Assembly (NCBI GenBank): GCA_949987565.1 | Contig: OX465104.1 | Coordinates: forward strand, 9,900,034 to 9,964,033 | Origin: Luidia sarsii | Lineage: Eukaryota > Echinodermata > Asteroidea > Paxillosida > Luidiidae | Direction: 5' to 3' | Length of the DNA stretch: 64,000 bases | In this document: positions 49,403 to 60,060 of the stretch, piece after piece | Position numbering within the stretch: the stretch's first letter is position 1 | How the letters are laid out: each line of letters starts with the position of its first letter | Program-made: the position numbers and the translations under genes | Notes under the pieces: generated by a model | The model's database searches: none | Seen by the model: only the letters and a program-made list of their open reading frames with translations | Told to the model about the DNA's origin: nothing

Positions 49403-49489
49403 ATGATCCTGCCGAGATGTTCATCACAAGAGATGTCATCATTCCAGCCAGTGATGTTGCCTGTCCATCGCAAACCAAGACGTTATAAA
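49403..49489 (+). ncRNA. Cassette 3, putative exon 2
   Basis: After TTTCTGTCTTAG. Matches exon 2 of cassette 2 except for a short extra stretch (AGATGTCATCATTCC). Spliced to exon 1 it leaves an open frame of about 55 codons, but the equivalent frame in cassette 2 is closed, so I do not call it coding. Confidence 0.45.
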
Positions 49490-49984
49490 GTAATTATTTT
49501 TGCTAGGTTTTGGGAAATTTTTTACAGTAGCTGAAATTTACAATTTTTTCAAGAAATCCTTTCATGAAATCCTGTCCACCGAAGAACATTTCCCATTTTT
49601 GGGGTAGTATTTCACAATTATTCTCTAAATGCCCCCTTATCTTCCTTGGATCAATCCAGTTTTTCTTTGCTGCCGAATTCAATTCTAATATTTTCAAACC
49701 ATCCTCAAATCATGCTAGATGACATACAATTATTTTGGGGAGGGATCAGTCTGGCATCTAAAATGAAATCTTTATTTTTTTTCTGAATTTGATTTAAACA
49801 AATGTAAATTTCATCTGAGATTATCTTTAATTTTTACTTCATTTTCTTGTGCTTAAGTCTGGGATGGATTCATTTGGTTTAGCTTGATTCGGCATTACAT
49901 TCTTACATGGAAGTGGCTAACTGGTTCAACATTGATGCATTTTTATGTAGCATGATTATCCCCTGGGTGGGGGAATAGCTCGTG

Positions 49985-50165
49985 AAACACTACATTCAAT
50001 TTTCCTCATCGTGGGGATCCCTATCTTTGCTCATGCCATTTCTGTCCCCTGGGAGGGGATGTCTGCACCTAAGCTCATGTCATTTCCTTCCCCCTGGATG
50101 GGGATGTCTGCATCTTTGCTCATGTCATTTCATTCCCCTGGGTGGGGCAGCATGTCACAAAGGGT
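49985..50165 (+). repeat. 42-bp-type minisatellite, about four units
   Basis: CCCCTGGGTGGGGATGTCTG-like units continuing the family at 47.55 kb, in the matching position downstream of cassette 3. Confidence 0.7.
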
Positions 50166-51180
50166 AGTTTTCAAAAGTCATTGCATGTCTTTTTACTGTA
50201 TGAATCCCTAATAGAAGTTGAGTCAACTTCATATAGTTGCACACATGTACACAGTTGAACATTGTCCAAACTTTGTAACTGCTCCTCAAACTCATTTCCC
50301 CAAAATGAATCCATCTCAGTTATTTGTCATTTTATGTCTTTATGATCTAAGTAATGGGTCAGGATAATAACTCATATGGAATTCTCAATTGTGAAATGAC
50401 CTTTTTTTCCAAAATATTTGAAATGAATGGTGAGTTACATTGGTTTTTAATCTACAAAAACCCTAAACGTTAAGGGACGATCTTTATTGAAATTCTCTCA
50501 ATTTCTCATCGCAAAACAATCTCCCCTGGGTGGGGATGTCTGTTTTCTCTCCCATTTTTGCAGTTTGGCAGTTTGAATGCTTGTTTTATTCATCAAAAAG
50601 TTTGTATGAGTGCTTATCCTGAATCATTTAAATTGGCAGCGGGGTTGTAATATCGACAGGAATTTTGGTCTGGAAATGTCATTGTTTTAAATCTACTTTT
50701 TAATTCATTCTGGGAGGGGAGCTGAATACTTCTCAAATTGATTGTACCAACATTTAAACTTTCATTTTGAAATCAATGACCCCCTGCCATTGTAATTCAG
50801 TAAGGTGCCTATGATTTTCCATTTTTATTCACCTTCACAAGAAACTCACCCTTTCTAATTCAGTGACTCATCATTTCATACATTATTTCTCTTTCTGCGT
50901 TTAGACAATAATAATGTTCTGGCCAATTTGATAAAAAGAAAATCCTGAAAATCCTGAAAATACTAAAGCTGGGCTTTGGCAAAGTTGGGTTTTCAACCCA
51001 AATTCATTCAGTTAGAGGGTAAAACAAACCAAAGAAATGCTGCGTAATCAGCGAATACTTATAGTTTAAGGGAATTTTTTTCCTGCAACTTTCACATTAC
51101 TCGAAACACCCCAGAAAGAGAACTGAGGAATTTCTCAATTTCTTTTCCGTTGCATCAAAAAATGGAAAGTCATTGGCCCT
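50166..51180. other. No gene seen
   Basis: AT-rich spacer with one isolated minisatellite-type unit near 50,521. No open frame of interest. Confidence 0.4.
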
Positions 51181-51289
51181 TGTAGATAGATCCTCTGTAC
51201 TTATGTTTTGATGATAATTTCACTGGTCCAATATTGATGCAAAAATTTTCCCTGATCATGAGTGGGGGGAATAGCTCAGTGATACATGA

Positions 51290-51975
51290 CATCCACTTTG
51301 CCCTAGGCAGAGGATGTATGCATCTGTGCTCATGCTTTTTCCATCCCCTTGGGGTGATGTATTTATCCTTGCTCATGTCATTTCTGTTCCCTGGGTGGGG
51401 ATATCTGCATCTTTGCTCATGTCATTTCTGTCCCCTGGGAGGGGATGTCAGGATCTTTGCTCATATCATTTCTGTCCCCTGGGAGGGGATGTCAGGATCT
51501 TTGCTCATGCCATTTCTGTCCCCTGGGTGGGGATGTCTATCTTTGCTCATGTCATTTCTGTCCCCTGGGAGGGGATGTCAGGATCTTTGCTCATATCATT
51601 TCTATCCCCTGGGTGGGAATGTCAGAATCTTTGCTCATGCCATTTCTGTCCCCTGGGTGGGGATGTCTATCTTTGCTCATGCTACATATTTCTGTCCCCT
51701 GGGTGGGAATGTCAAGATCTTCGCTCATGCCATTTCTGTCCCCTGGGTGGGGATGTCTATCTTTGCTCATGCCATTTCTGTCCCCTGGGTGGGGATGTCT
51801 ATCTTTGCTCATGCTACATATTTCTGTCCCCTGGGTGGGAATGTCAAGATCTTCGCTCATGCCATTTCTGTCCCCTGGGTGGGGATGTCTATCTTTGCTC
51901 ATGCTATTTCTGTCCCCTGGGTGGGGATGTCCGAATCTTTGCCCATGTCATTTTTGTCCCCTGGGTGGGGATGTC
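51290..51975 (+). repeat. 42/45-bp minisatellite array, about 16 units
   Basis: Unit about TTTCTGTCCCCTGGGTGGGG then ATGTCTATCTTTGCTCATG. Unit lengths are mostly multiples of three, so all three forward frames stay open for 230-250 codons. That explains the overlapping long frames without any gene. Confidence 0.9.
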
Positions 51976-52086
51976 AGTGACACCGTTCAGTTTTTTGGAG
52001 CATTTCTCTTTTGTAATTGTTTATATTTATATTGTATTAAAACTGAGAACTGCATAAAATTGAATCTGAAGATATGCACAGTAGTG

Positions 52087-54927
52087 CAAAATGCGAGTGC
52101 CGGTCAGTGCGCCCTCTACTGTCTGGGATGCAAAGCGACCTAATGGCCCGGGTGCATTGGTCGGTATGCCTCATGTTCAGTGACATTGGGCTGCTGTTGC
52201 TGCTGGTGCCCTAATCTGCTGCTGCTCTGCCTCACATGATTTGACAAGCTCATTCCAAAATTCCACCCAAATTCCCCATAGGAAAGAAAGGACTTTGCTG
52301 TTGTACACTTAGATTTTGATTTGCCTGTGTGCTTGGGTCGGACTGAGGACCCTTTTTTGCACTTTTTTCGATCTTTTGTTATCCTAAGTTGGTACCCGTC
52401 ATGCTTTGTTCCTGTGTAAACAGGACGCTGTTCAGACCGGTCTCCACGACCACCTTTTCTTACAGGACATCTGCTTCTGATCTGAGGGGGCTCTTGAACC
52501 TGATGGATGATGGTGACCTCTGTCTAGTTGATGATATGATGATTGGAGAAATGATATTTTGACATGTATTTTTTTCACTCATTGATTTCACTTGCATACT
52601 TGAAAAAACCCCACATTTTCCTCATCTCAGGAGATATCAAAGACGACATTGGGTTATGTAGTTTCTAACGTAGTCTAAACTAAACTACATGTAAATTTGT
52701 TGAGTAGTTGCTCCTAGTAACTAATGTAGGAAAAATTATCCTATTAGTAATTTTCTTTTATACATTGTGTACGTGTTCTTTAGTTTTTACAACGTACAAA
52801 GATTTAATAGGTACTTCTTAGTTGTAAAAATGTAACAAATCACATGTCTTATTCTTAAATCTAAAATGCATGATTGGCTAGGTACTGTTACCATTTTTAC
52901 TTTGAAATTTTATTCTAATTATAATGCCCAAATTATGCTTAGGGAAGGCAAATCTTTGAAGATCTTAACAAAGGAAAGGACATTGACTAGGAGTTTCTTA
53001 CCTGTTAGATAAGAATTTGTTTTAAAGTTAAGACACCAGTCGTAGCATAACAGAAAATAGATCTCCAAGATTTAAACAGTTACAGTTCTGCAAAATTTGA
53101 ATTTAGTTTTATTTGTATTGGTAACCTTGACTTTGAAGATTCAAATCACATTTTACAAATCGGTCAGACAGGGCAAACATTTATTAGAACTATCGGCCGT
53201 AGTTACTATCAGAAAGCATTAGGCCAGGTGTTGTAGGCACTGACAGGATACTAATTAATGTAAAGTAAGTTATTCTTTGGAAATACCAGTCCCTTTAACT
53301 TACTCAGGATACTAACCTTTGCAATTAATGAATATAATCTAATGACGTCAGGTAATTGACTGTAGGTAGATCATAGAAGTGTTAGATTAGTTTATTTGAG
53401 CAATGTCTAGATTTCATTTTAAGATTTGAGGCTACTAGGGCATTTTTTGTTTAATTCGTTTAAATCACTTTTCTTCTAAAATAATTATATACACTAGGTG
53501 TAGGTCTTTTTTATATTGTACTTGAGCAGCTTGTAGTCGTTAGATAATTCCATTTCCACCGTATCAAACCATGACAATGCTCAGCTTCGAGATGAAGCCA
53601 TAATGCATTAGCTTACATTAGCAGATCAAGGATCACAATGCAAGCACTTATTGCCAATAATTAGGAATTAGAAAGCTTGGTTGGTTGAGGTCAGAGTTAG
53701 AATTCAGGATCGTACCTATGATTGATTTCAAATGCATGCCTTTATCCCTAAGTTAGGGATCAGGAAGCATCGTTCGATAGTCCAGTTCTAGATTGTGGAA
53801 ATAATTCACTTTGATAGGCCCTACCAAATTAATTACAAAAAGATCTAAGATCTTTCCCGCATGTTTTGGCAGCATTAATGAAATTCCCCGATCTCAAAAC
53901 ATGTTTCTATTGCTTTGAGACAATTCAAAACTTAACTTGAAACAAAATTCCACTTGACCAAAGACTTGTTTGAAATTCAAAGTTTGAAATTCTCACTGAA
54001 ACGATTGCAGCTCTTTCATCATTACTGTTTTCGGCAAATATTGAAATAGTAAAGTATTCACCATGAATTGTTTCCGCAATCTATACTTTTAAATCAGTGA
54101 TTTATTTTTAGTTAAATTCAAAGAGTAGGTGGTAATTCTTTTAATAGTGCCTTGCTATTTAAGGTTTTTCTGTTTAGTTTATTAATTAGTATTAATTAGT
54201 ATTAGGTTAATGTTAGGAGTAGTTTTATCCTACATCAACCCAATGTCGTCTACAATATCTCCTGGTAATAGGAAAATATTCTGAATTTTCTCTATTTCTT
54301 TTTCAAGCGACCCAAACCAATCCACAAAACCAATGAATCAAAACATTAGCATCTTGCTAAATACCATGAAAGCTCATGGATTTTGTTTTGGCCATTTTTA
54401 TTTATTTTTTGGAAATAAACTTGAATCATATATTTCTCTCGTTAGACATGTTGGAATATTGTTTCTCCAATCAGCAAATCATCATCTAGACTGAAGTTGT
54501 CTTCATTTTGAGGGTCAAGGACTCAATTAGTGACGCTGTGGAAAAGTCCAAATGAATCGGCATTTTCTTTTTTTTTTTTTTACACCAAAATTCACCTCCA
54601 AAAGTCTGAACATTGTGGCCTGGTTGCCCGAACAGGGAGTGACGTCCCGCCCACCCATACAGAAGTATCTCTATCTAAGTGTACAACAGTGAAACCTTTC
54701 TGACCTTTGTTCAGGCCTTTGTCATTCCCAACAATGCGTGGCTTTCTGCCTTGCATTGCTAATGAGCTTGTTGAAATATGTGTTGCAGAGCACTGGTGGA
54801 GAGGGGTGCCAGTAGCACAGTAGTCTGGTGCCACTGGACTTGGGGCATACTGGCCAATGTACTCGGGCCATTAGGTCGCTAAGCATTCCAGACAGTAGAG
54901 GGCGCACCGACTGGCACTCGCATTTTG
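52087..54927. repeat. Inverted pair of diverged segments with coding remnants
   Basis: AAAATGCGAGTGCC at 52,089 and its complement near 54,920 start arms of 600-700 bp, converging on about 53.49 kb. Both arms keep the same frame at two spots, VVHLD with flanking residues and a C-terminal-like DD..IGE.IF followed by a stop, each downstream of a plausible AG acceptor. No intact gene. The region between about 52.7 and 54.18 kb is AT-rich with nothing recognised. Confidence 0.6.
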
Positions 54928-55586
54928 TATTAAATTTTTTTTAAATAAAAAAAAATTCACAGAACAGAGTGATCTCCTTTCACGTTTTTATTTGTCAAAA
55001 CTTGAAATCTCCCCCCCTTACAATTTTAACAATGTGGTTGACTAAGGATACGCATACATGGTTTAAGGGGCTACATTGCAAACAGCCTCCCTGAAAGTTA
55101 CAGCCAAAAGCAAGAGGGCGCTCATCATTTGGCATTTAGCCAATATGAAGAGCGCCCTCTCTTTAATGGCCATCTTTCAAGGAGGCTTATTGAAATGGTC
55201 CAACAATATAACCTTCAGGAAAATTTGCATATGACCTTATGCATAGCAAATAGATGCAGCACAAAGGTCACATGTAAATAGTCTTCAGGTTGTATTAGCA
55301 GAACACATTTCAATATGCAATGTAGCCTCTTCCCAAAGATATCATTTCAAACTTTGTGCTTGACCATTAACTATTTTTTTTGCAGCCGAGCAGCGCAAGT
55401 TTTTGGACCTTAACCTTTTATCTTCCTTGTATTTCAGCACAAATGCAGAACAGTTTTTGCCGCCTAGAATTTGTACCCTGCAGTAGATGCTCCAAGAAAT
55501 GGTGTAAAATCTGAATATCAAGCCCTTTTGACATTATTTTTTGCATTTTTATTTGCCAACAGATAAAAGTGATTGAGGCAGCGCAG
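54928..55586. other. Spacer, possibly the outer part of the palindrome's left arm
   Basis: Contains an inverted AGAGGGCGC pair near 55,112 and 55,154. Whether the palindrome continues here cannot be told, because the matching right-arm sequence lies outside the window. Confidence 0.4.
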
Positions 55587-57240
55587 CAAGAAAAGACGCA
55601 ATCAGAATTGGACATGAAATCGCCGGCATGACCCATCGCAATTTGGAAAAGGTCAGCACAAAGAATGAAACGAAACCTTTGAAACCAGTAGTAACCTGCC
55701 ACCGTAAACAAGTTGGAGTAAATTTGAGAATTGCGCGCAGCTTTTTGACTTTGATTGATTTTAGCAAATGAGCAGAAAAATGCTTGAACAAATTTGGACC
55801 ATGTTTCGTCAAAAATAAAAAATCAATCTACAGCCAGGACTATTTCTTGCAACTGTGAAAATGCCAAATATTGCTGAATATCAATGCATCGTCGCGCTAT
55901 CTTAAGTTAACTAGACACAAAATAAGCCCAGAAAGGTGGAAATAACATGCTGTAACATCCAACTTGGTTCACGGTAGCAGGTTACGCGTATCCATAGTTA
56001 ACCACTCATGCATGGTATGATGGAAGTATGCCAGCTAATATCTTGATTCGCATTATTTTAGGACATTTGTTTTAAAAAAAGCAATTTAGCCAAGAACAAA
56101 AATGTTCAACTTGATTTCTTGTTGCAACAATTCTGTGCTGCGCGTAACTTTGGAAAAATTAAAAACTTAGCAGAGTAAAAATTGTCCAAACTGCTATACA
56201 AATCCTTGAATTGTTTCTGCCAAAAAGCGCTTCAAACTGTTTTCGATAAACGACTTGAAATTTACACGTCCTGAGGACTAAATGATTTTGATTTTAGCAG
56301 TCTTTCCCCAAGGGAAAGAAATTCTTCCAAAAATAACTGATCACAACGGAAAAGTATGAGCACTGCTTCTCAATGCATAGTGAATTTTAGAAAAATCTCA
56401 TTGAATTGTGCTAAGGAAATTAGACAGCGCGCTTTATTTATCAGTCAGTGAAAGAAGAATCAATGATATAGACTGGCATACTTGAACCATCCATGTTACA
56501 GTTACATTTACATTTACTTAATTCCTCGCCCAAAAAGACTGGTATCTGGGGTGATTAAATCTTGTTTTTGAAAATGCCAGAATACATTTTGTGTTTATCA
56601 TCGCCACTCAACCCTCAGGGGTTGCATAAACTTCTTTCAACATGCTATTGCAAAATTCAGCATTTTTAAGGCCCATTTGGACAAAAATCTTTCACAAGAG
56701 TTTGGGAAAGGTACATGCAATGCAGAAACATTTTTTTGGCGAATTTCAACCCCCAGGGGTTTCATCAAATTGCGTCATTATTGGATTTGAGAACTCAATT
56801 TGAAACTTGAATTTGAAAGGCCCATTTGGACAGAAATCTTTTGGAAGAGATTGTGAAAGGTATTACAATGCAATGAGAAATTTATAAGCGAATTCAACCC
56901 CCAAGGGTTGCATAAAATTGCATCAACGTGATTGCAGAATTCGAAATTTGTAAGGCCCATTTGGAGTCTTTTTTAGAATACAGTAGTTTGCAGCACTCAG
57001 AAATTTGTGCCCGACTGATGACCAGATACCAGTGGTTTTGGGGAGGGTCTAAAGTGAAGAACACATCCAATGAGTGCACACGGCACTCTCTTTTAATTAT
57101 TGCAGCTTACAATGGATCCAGTTAATTCTCATATAAATAATAGTTCATAGTTTGGGGTGAAATCTTCATTGATGACAGACATGTCTAATTTGGGATATTC
57201 TGAAAATCTGATGGATTTGTTGTCCTTGTTTCTTGTTTCA

Positions 57241-57960
57241 GATCATGGGGGTCATTGTCCAGGGCTTGTGCTCAGCCCATCAGGCATTAAGATGAATGGC
57301 ATCGGCAGCTTGGTAACATCAGAGGTAGCTCGGCTGGACTCGAAGCTCTCCCAGGGACATCTGGACATCAGAACTGGATCCAGTCGCTGAATGCATGACA
57401 GATTTGATGGAGACTCCTTCGTTGTCTTGGCGTTCCACTCATCAGCTGGGTAGAGGTCGCTCGATGGTCATCCAACAGCTGGTCTCATTGTGTGATGCAC
57501 AGAAACACAAAAGTACAAAGCAAAAAACAAGAAAGAAATGTTTTACTTGATTATATTTATTCAAATCATGGTCGAGCACAGGTTATGAGGGACACACTAT
57601 GCTTTTCTGTTAGTTTTGATATATTTGAGCTTTTGGAATTCTTTTTCGAACTGGGTATGCAAATCGGTACGTGCTCTTTTTGTGTCTGCATTACTAAACA
57701 TGATGGTACCCAGACCGAGACGTGTAACATACCAAGACGAATGACATCAGTAGTTTGGTAACATCAGCGGTAGCTTGGCTGGACTCGAATCTCTCCCAGG
57801 GACATCTGGACATTACCCAGCCGCTGAATTCATGGCAGAGAGATTTGAGGGAGACCCCTTCATTGTCTTGGTGTTCCACTCTTCAGCTGGGTAGAGGGTC
57901 ACATGATGCTCATCCGAAAGCTTGTCTCACTCTGTGATACACAGAAACACACACACACAC
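57241..57960 (+). other. Tandem duplicated exon-like segment in the left arm
   Basis: The strong acceptor CTTGTTTCTTGTTTCAG precedes 57,241. Two related units follow, each reading LVTS.VA.LDS.LSQGHLDI in the same frame. The first ends early at a stop, the second runs on about 40 codons. No known domain. The minus-strand frame over the same stretch is also open, so even the strand is uncertain. Confidence 0.35.
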
Positions 57961-58724
57961 AAAGGATAGTTTTTACTGATGCTATTTTTAACCCATAGTC
58001 TAGAACAGGTTGTGAGGCACCCTGATTTGGGGTTATTTTTGGACAATGTCATACGCCATGCTTGTTTTTTTCTTATTTTTTTAATAATTTGAGGTTTTAT
58101 TATTATTTTTTTAACTTGATTTGCAAATCAGTATGTGTTTTTGTGTCTGCGTTACTAAACATGCTGGTAGCCAGACGTGTAACATACAAATCCAAATGGT
58201 TCATGGAACCTGTAAAATTTTCATGACCAGGATTCATGTGCATGGTGATTTTTGAATGTTAATTCTTGAAAATATGGAGTTAAGACCACCTAAGCATGGA
58301 CAAAACCCACAAATTAACGTTGCCGCACTAAACATTTAATGCGGAAATGAATTTCAGCCTGAGCAAGCTAGGAAACATTTCTGGGAGACTTTTTCCTTCT
58401 AGAATAGTCTCACAGAACTTTTGCCAGATATCCCTTCCAAAATTTCAAAAGGTGGGAAAAACCTCCCAGATTCACTCCTAGAAATTTGTTATGACAAATG
58501 CCAGCCTGAGAATATATTTAGACAAAATCACACACGGCATGATTAAATTATGTTGGCCCAAACCTAAACACTTTTTTTTTAGATGTACTGTATGTTAACT
58601 TAACACAATTTGAAAAATAATCTTCTTTTTTAAACTAAAAAACCCAAAAATTAATAGAAAAGGACAGGACAAATCCACACACCTCATTGTAAGTATTTTG
58701 GGGTCCATTAAGCATTCGTTCTTC

Positions 58725-58990
58725 AGTGAGGGAAGATTTCCTGAATGTTGTCAGTTTCTGGACACTTGTGGTATCGACCGTAAATTGCGGTGATCTTCCC
58801 TGGGGTAGAAACACGTCCAGTCGGCACCAGAGTCAGCAGCCAAAGAAAGGCGTGGTGTACGGGTTTCCTAGCCTTCATGAAGGGCCTATTGAAAACGGCC
58901 TGGTACCCTGTGTCCTTGCAATGTAAAACGCTGATGTATGGTGTGCGGTAGATGTACGGTGGATCTTCTGTGACCTTAACAGTAGCTGAT
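58725..58990. other. Highly conserved block in the left arm, open on both strands
   Basis: Only two substitutions and no gaps from the right-arm counterpart (60,440-60,704) over about 270 bp, whereas sequence just beyond differs far more. Plus-strand reading follows an acceptor-like CGTTCTTCAG and gives 66 codons (REDFLNVVSFWTLVV...). Minus-strand reading gives about 90 codons (DPPYIYRTPYISVLHCKD...). I do not recognise either. Confidence 0.5.
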
Positions 58991-59369
58991 TTAATTTGAT
59001 TAATAATTGAAAGACGTACTTAATATTCATATTGAAGCATTTTATATCCATAATTTTATTGTTGCCATTTTATTTTCCAAACGAAAGCACCCAATATTCA
59101 TCTTGAAGTGTAAAGCCATTTATTATATTCATGATTTTAATAAGATTTAAATGAGTTTAACTTTAAATATTTCATAAAAATATGATATGTTTACACTTAA
59201 ATGATTATTAAAAATGTATTTTGTACTTTGATGATTAAAATAAAGCACCTTTTCCCCAATGATAAACCCTTTTAGTCGGTATTTCTTATTTAAAATAATA
59301 TAAGCATGAAATAAAAAAATAAAAAAAATATTATATTGATGAAATCATTCATATAAAGGTCAAAGGTCA

Positions 59370-60060
59370 ATAGGGCGCCCTCAAGCGTTTGATGGGACAA
59401 CTTTAAGCGATTTTTTAGAAAACTGGACCATAGACCGTTAGCTGAGTATAGCGCCCTCTATTGAGTAATGGTAGAAATTTCCAAAGTTTAAATACATTTG
59501 AGAGAAAAACTTACGAAAAACAGTAGAGGGCGCTGTTTATTTTTGTATTATTATTTTTAGGTGGTGTATAGCGCCCTCTATTGGTAAAATAGTGAAAGTT
59601 TTGGAACATTTCTGGATTGAAAGTTCCAAACCTTGTACAAATCTACCAATAGAGGGCGCTATACACCACTTACTCTTAGAGTTCCAGTGGTGTAATTAAA
59701 CACGTGAGGGCGCCCTTCTTACCAAATTTAATTGAGATTAAAAATAAACAGCGCCCTCACGCGTTTAATTACAACACTGGAACTCTTAGAAAAAATTGTG
59801 TATAGCGCCCTCTACTGGTAAAATTGTGAAAGGTTTGGAACTTTCAATCCAGAAATGTTCCAAAACTGTCACCATTTTACCAATAGAGGGCGCTACACAC
59901 AACTTAATGAAAAAATAATTAAAAAATAAACAGCGCCCTCTACTGTTTTTCGTAAGTTTTTCCCTCAAATAGATTGAAACTTTGGAAATTTCTATCATTA
60001 CCATTTCTAGAAATTGCTTTTAGTTGTCCCATCAAACGCTTGAGGGCGCCCTATTGACCT
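59370..60060. promoter_or_regulatory. Cluster of eleven (T/G)AGGGCGC-type motifs at the palindrome centre
   Basis: GCGCCCTC or its complement occurs near 59,379, 59,451, 59,526, 59,572, 59,653, 59,706, 59,751, 59,797, 59,886, 59,932 and 60,041, in mirrored orientation. CCAGTAGAGGGCGC (minus strand, near 59,808) fits the published CTCF core CCASYAGRKGGCRS exactly; others miss by one or two bases. Binding is inferred only. Confidence 0.4.
59713..59750. other. Palindrome spacer, 38 nt
   Basis: AT-rich, unpaired stretch between the two arms. Confidence 0.7.

Larger units (their letters stand above)
55587..59712. repeat. Left arm of a giant imperfect palindrome
   Basis: Matches the complement of 59,751-64,000 throughout, with scattered substitutions and small indels. 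Matching starts at GCAAGAAAAGACGCAATCAG, whose complement ends the window. Includes three roughly 140-bp units around 56.67-56.96 kb and a twofold tandem segment at 57.3-57.95 kb, both also in the other arm. Confidence 0.95.

Noticed and set aside
51234..52143. Three overlapping 230-250 codon frames
   Set aside because: They are the three frames of a 42/45-bp minisatellite whose unit length is a multiple of three.
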